A DNA stretch of 8,185 nucleotides from Caldisericia bacterium. Its GTDB lineage: Bacteria; Caldisericota; Caldisericia; UBA6126. Location of the stretch: contig JAQVYZ010000034.1 of assembly GCA_028708485.1 (NCBI GenBank), forward strand, positions 1 through 8,185, written 5' to 3'. The notes under the pieces were generated by a model. That model was not told where the DNA came from, ran no database searches, and saw nothing but the letters and a program-made list of their open reading frames with translations. The translations under genes were made by a program, and so were the position numbers. Numbering within the stretch: the first letter of the stretch is position 1; the number at the start of each line of letters is the position of its first letter. This document shows positions 6,288 through 8,185 of this stretch, piece by piece.

Positions 6288-6315
6288 TTTCCCGGATTTT
6301 TTGTTTTCAGGGAAA
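6288..6315. repeat. Short inverted repeat overlapping the promoter of the DUF4406-type gene
   Basis: TTTCCC (6288-6293) and GGGAAA (6310-6315) are exact inverted copies flanking a T-rich 16-nt centre that would contain the -35 region of the TATAAT at 6321. It could be an operator or a weak hairpin. Six-base arms can arise by chance. Confidence 0.3.
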
Positions 6316-6320
6316 AATAC

Positions 6321-6326
6321 TATAAT
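6321..6326 (+). promoter_or_regulatory. Consensus -10 box 6 nt before the ATG at 6333 (leaderless mRNA predicted)
   Basis: TATAAT at 6321-6326 places the conventional +1 exactly on the A of the ATG at 6333. No SD sequence is present. The -35 region (TTTTTG at 17-nt spacing) is poor. A second TATAAT at 6232-6237 lies further upstream on the same strand and would give a leader of about 90 nt, still lacking an SD. Confidence 0.45.
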
Positions 6327-6332
6327 GATCTA

Positions 6333-6686
6333 ATGGAAAAGGATACAAATGAATTCATTGCTAGGATTTATATCGCTGGACCTTACACCAAAGATGATCC
6401 CATAAAAAATGTTGAAAACGCAATAATGATTGCAGATCAACTCGCAGACTTAGGCTTTGCTCCATATACACCTCATTTTACACATTATTGGCATACTAAT
6501 TATCCGAGACCATATGATTTTTGGTCAAAACTTCACCATGAATTCTTACAGTATTGTGATGCAGTGTTGCGCATTCCTGGTGAGTCGATTGGAGCAGACG
6601 AGGAAGTTAAAAAAGCATATAATCTGAAAATTCCAGTATTTTATTCTGTTGAAGAACTGAAAAAGCACTATATTAAATCATCTTAA
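6333..6686 (+). CDS. Nucleoside 2-deoxyribosyltransferase-like protein (DUF4406 type)
   Basis: This 117-residue cytosolic protein has the compact Rossmann-like fold signature of the nucleoside 2-deoxyribosyltransferase superfamily. IYIAGPYTKDDPIKNVENAI (12-31) contains the characteristic strand-GPY loop. LGFAPYTPHFTHYWHTNYPRP (40-60) follows, then FLQYCDAVLRIPGESIGADEEVKKAYNLKIPVFYS (71-105), matching 'CDa.l.l.g...S.Ga..E...A...g.pv'. These positions correspond to the nucleobase/sugar site in known members. Small single-domain members of this type are found in phages and bacteria and mostly lack a proven substrate, so I assign no reaction. Length is complete for the family. It is probably translated from a leaderless message, has no co-directional partner nearby, and lies inside a zone of decayed genes, which hints at horizontal acquisition (inference). 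Confidence 0.85.
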   Translation: MEKDTNEFIARIYIAGPYTKDDPIKNVENAIMIADQLADLGFAPYTPHFTHYWHTNYPRPYDFWSKLHHEFLQYCDAVLRIPGESIGADEEVKKAYNLKIPVFYSVEELKKHYIKSS

Positions 6687-6942
6687 AAGTATAAATACAG
6701 TCAGATCTTTTATTTTGGCTATCATCCAGTTCAATTTCCATTTTCTTGGATTTTACCCTTGTATCACTGTAGTATCCAATAAACAAGTATGTTGTCCCTA
6801 CATTGAAGACAGGGGATGAAATTTCCACACGAGGTAACCCGTTTTGGTAAAATCGGGAATGTCTTTCTTTTTGTAGGATTGTGCGATTAGAGACAATCAG
6901 CTTCCCACAACGAAAGAGACTGCCGCTTTTTGATCCACCCAA
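6673..6942 (-). pseudogene. Unassigned minus-strand ORF, likely a C-terminal gene fragment
   Basis: A 270-nt minus-strand frame stays open with plausible composition, including RFYQNGLPRVEISSPVFNVGTTYLFIGYYSD and KKMEIELDD. The pattern 'isSPvFn...tyLf.gYYs' loosely resembles the C-terminal part of beta-rich uncharacterised proteins, but I cannot name a family. The only candidate start at its 5' end is a TTG (6942) without SD. Just upstream, another minus-strand frame (MINDMFLVKTWVDQKAAVSFVVGS, starting about 6966) runs into it and ends near 6895, so a frameshifted gene is possible. Its 3' end overlaps that of the 6333 gene by 14 nt (6673-6686). It may also be a chance ORF. Confidence 0.3.
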
Positions 6943-6978
6943 GTTTTGACGAGAAACATGTCGTTTATCATTCTGAAG

Positions 6979-7012
6979 GCTGATTTATTCAGCAATTCTC
7001 CTTTAAGAGGAG
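6979..7012. repeat. Two adjacent short hairpins
   Basis: GCTGA/TCAGC (6979-6983 with 6989-6993, 5-nt loop) is followed by CTCCT/AGGAG (6998-7002 with 7008-7012, 5-nt loop). They lie at the point where sequence alignable to an OB-fold gene begins. No U tract follows, so they are not convincing terminators; they may mark a rearrangement joint. Confidence 0.25.
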
Positions 7013-7017
7013 TCTAG

Positions 7018-7149
7018 TGTGAATTTGAAGGCAATACCCTCAAAAATGTGCCTGACCTCAAGAAGGGCAATGAGGTGACCATAGAAGGAATCAGCAGCAG
7101 CAAATTTGGGAGTGTATTCCTCAAGAAATGCCGTGTGGTTAGCCCATAA
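7018..7149 (+). pseudogene. C-terminal remnant of a second tRNA_anti-like OB-fold protein
   Basis: Forty-three codons before a TAA (7147-7149) read CEFEGNTLKNVPDLKKGNEVTIEG, then ISSSKFGSVFLKKCRVVSP. This matches the end of the tRNA_anti-like domain ('C.F......l..LKKGd.VtvkG...g....v.LkdC.lv') and aligns with residues 132-172 of the protein at 5284 (ICLMIVHDTDFANLKAGDSITVKGK...VAIADCELI). An in-frame TAG (7015-7017) closes the frame upstream, and no start codon with an SD exists in this frame. The membrane anchor and first half of the OB fold are missing. It is therefore a truncated paralog or the relic of an independent gene. The resemblance is clear from the GxxVTIxG and KxC motifs. Confidence 0.6.
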
Positions 7150-7175
7150 CAGGAAAGTGGTAAAACTGTTTCAAG

Positions 7176-7316
7176 ATGAAAATGATGAAGAAATCCAAAA
7201 TTCCTGATTCAGAACTTTGGCTATATGAAGATAAAAAAGCTTACACCGATTTGATGAAAGGTTTAAAGGAAGCAAAAGAGAACCAAACATCTGAATTAGC
7301 TACCGACGAGTTATAA
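7176..7316 (+). CDS. Small acidic antitoxin-like protein (46 aa), possibly a remnant
   Basis: ATG at 7176 opens a 46-codon frame with the centre SKIPDSELWLYEDKKAYTDLMKGLKEAKENQ and an acidic tail ending DEL. 'PdselWLyedk.a...l..GLkeAke' resembles small proteins or C-terminal modules found as antitoxins just upstream of RelE/ParE-type toxins. This is recollection of a pattern, not a database match. The stop TAA overlaps an ATG (TAATG at 7314-7318) as expected for a coupled toxin gene, but the downstream frame ends after 16 codons (MEANEVRNNSTLAFLL). A nearby ATG at 7326 gives only MKLEITQH, a typical toxin-like beginning. The RBS is weak. Expression is uncertain; the partner looks deleted at the border with the CPBP gene. 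Confidence 0.45.
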   Translation: MKMMKKSKIPDSELWLYEDKKAYTDLMKGLKEAKENQTSELATDEL

Positions 7317-7366
7317 TGGAAGCGAATGAAGTTAGAAATAACTCAACATTAGCTTTTCTTCTTTAG
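7316..7366 (+). pseudogene. Truncated 5' end of a possible RelE/ParE-like toxin gene
   Basis: Two overlapping starts follow the small antitoxin-like ORF: ATG at 7316 (16 codons, TAG at 7364-7366) and ATG at 7326 (MKLEITQH, TAG at 7350-7352). Neither extends to a functional length. The MKLEIT beginning and its position directly after an antitoxin-like ORF are the only evidence. The stretch runs into the 3' end of the convergent CPBP gene, which may mark a deletion joint. Confidence 0.25.
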
Positions 7367-8050
7367 CAGTGGAGGCAAAGTAAAAGACAGAAAATCAATC
7401 AGGAAGTGGGATATCACGCAAATCCAGATACTTTGGAAATAAAAATACTCGAAACCCAGGAAGAAAGACACCATTATGACATACATATAGTAGTAAGCTC
7501 TCTTGACTGTGCCAGCCGGAGTTTGGAAATGAAACAGCAAGAAGACAAGAGAGGCTATTCCCACAGCAATCCAAGGAGACACAATTAAAGCTAATCGACC
7601 GGTCAAGAAGAGGCGAAATAGAAACTCTTCCGTTAAACCGATCAGTAAACATTGAATTAACGTTAAAAGATAGCCCGATAAAGGTTTGGGCTTGTTCGTA
7701 TTGCCCCCAAGCTGGGAGGAAAAGATTCCGATTAGGATTGCAATAAAAATAAGGAGAAGCCATACCCAAAAATTCCGAGTACCAAAAAAGAGATACATAG
7801 ATGCTAAGGAAGTTTTTTCAATCCTCAATCTCCAGAAGAATGGAATAAAAACATGATAAAAGAGATAACTAAACAGGAATAGGACTGGAACCTTCATAAA
7901 TTCTTTAGGTCCCATGACTTCCTTTTTTTCGCCTGTCGCTATTCTGTAGCCTATTGCCATGGTTATCAGCCATAAGATCAAACAAGCTGCAACAATGACA
8001 ACGGATACTAAGACAAAAATAAAGGGAGGCTGTAAAATCGATTGGACCAT
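7349..8050 (-). CDS. CPBP-family intramembrane metalloprotease (CAAX-protease/Abi fold)
   Basis: This 233-residue, very hydrophobic protein has about six to seven predicted membrane segments. The three conserved motifs of the CPBP (Rce1-like) family are present in order: EExxxR as EEFLFR (141-146), FxxxH as FLLFH (170-174), and HxxxD as HFLID (215-219) near the C-terminus. These residues would form the intramembrane active site. Bacterial members have varied roles, for example peptide processing, bacteriocin immunity or protein secretion, and the substrate here cannot be deduced. Length is normal. The start at 8050 has AAAGGA about 11 nt upstream, slightly long spacing. It is transcribed toward, and just overlaps, the truncated toxin-like remnant; no co-operonic gene is visible. 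It appears intact. Confidence 0.88.
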   Translation of the reverse strand: MVQSILQPPFIFVLVSVVIVAACLILWLITMAIGYRIATGEKKEVMGPKEFMKVPVLFLFSYLFYHVFIPFFWRLRIEKTSLASMYLFFGTRNFWVWLLLIFIAILIGIFSSQLGGNTNKPKPLSGYLLTLIQCLLIGLTEEFLFRLFLTGRLALIVSPWIAVGIASLVFLLFHFQTPAGTVKRAYYYMYVIMVSFFLGFEYFYFQSIWICVISHFLIDFLSFTLPPLLKKKS

Positions 8051-8091
8051 TTTGAGAAATTTCCTTTCAACACAAAATAGGAAACTTTACT

Positions 8092-8122
8092 ATTATAGCG
8101 GTACTGTCTTCTGGATATTCAA
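8092..8122 (-). promoter_or_regulatory. Probable promoter of the CPBP protease gene
   Basis: On the minus strand a consensus TATAAT (8097-8092) is preceded by TTGAAT (8122-8117) at a 19-nt spacer, longer than the optimal 17. The predicted start near 8085 gives a leader of about 35 nt containing the AAAGGA site. The rest of 8123-8185 is AT-rich and shows no gene that I can support. Confidence 0.45.
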
Positions 8123-8185
8123 AAAATGGTCGCTATTTTCGTAGATTTTTTAAATGTGCATAAATAACGATTCTTGGTTTATACT

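Noticed and set aside
7395..7769. 124-codon minus-strand ORF within the CPBP gene
   Set aside because: It is an alternate frame of a gene whose main frame carries all three conserved CPBP motifs.
1..8185. Search for tRNA, rRNA, CRISPR arrays, riboswitches, transposases or a new defence cluster
   Set aside because: No cloverleaf, repeat-spacer array, conserved aptamer core or transposase domain was apparent by eye. The decayed genes at 5.8-7.35 kb suggest past exchange but do not form a recognisable system.

Overview
The window carries AT-leaning bacterial DNA with Shine-Dalgarno (SD) sites (AGGAGG-type) before several genes and sigma-A-like -10 boxes. A heterodisulfide-reductase-type iron-sulfur subunit (HdrC) at the left edge points to an anaerobic bacterium. 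The remaining genes are too widespread to fix a phylum, so I leave taxonomy open.

Left block (1-3607, minus strand): five tightly packed genes form a probable operon, transcribed right to left as rpiB, glyA, lemA, htpX, hdrC (hdrC runs off the window). Junctions are an 11-nt overlap, a 27-nt gap, a 4-nt ATGA overlap and a 15-nt gap. A TTGAAA-17-TATAAT promoter sits directly before rpiB. The genes cover pentose-phosphate isomerisation, serine/glycine and one-carbon metabolism, a LemA-HtpX membrane pair, and an Fe-S electron-transfer subunit.

Middle block (3610-5811): a divergent gene encodes a secreted protein with a C-terminal membrane anchor and no recognised function. It converges on a small VOC-fold (glyoxalase-like) gene across a hairpin that contains both stop codons. 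The VOC gene diverges from a membrane-anchored OB-fold (tRNA_anti-like) gene. The AT-rich gap between those two holds a perfect 11-bp inverted repeat.

Right block (5812-8185): a zone of gene decay surrounds two intact genes. The remnants are an ECF-sigma-like gene lacking region 2, an unassigned minus-strand fragment, the C-terminal end of a second OB-fold protein, and a small antitoxin-like ORF followed by a toxin-like start that stops within a few codons. The intact genes are a nucleoside 2-deoxyribosyltransferase-like (DUF4406-type) protein and a CPBP-family intramembrane protease.

The most interesting themes are (i) several genes whose -10 box lies only 6-8 nt before the start codon, implying leaderless or nearly leaderless mRNAs beside genes with classical SD sites, and (ii) the cluster of gene remnants at about 5.8-7.35 kb. 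I see no convincing new multi-gene defence or biosynthetic system, and no rRNA, tRNA, CRISPR array or intact transposase.
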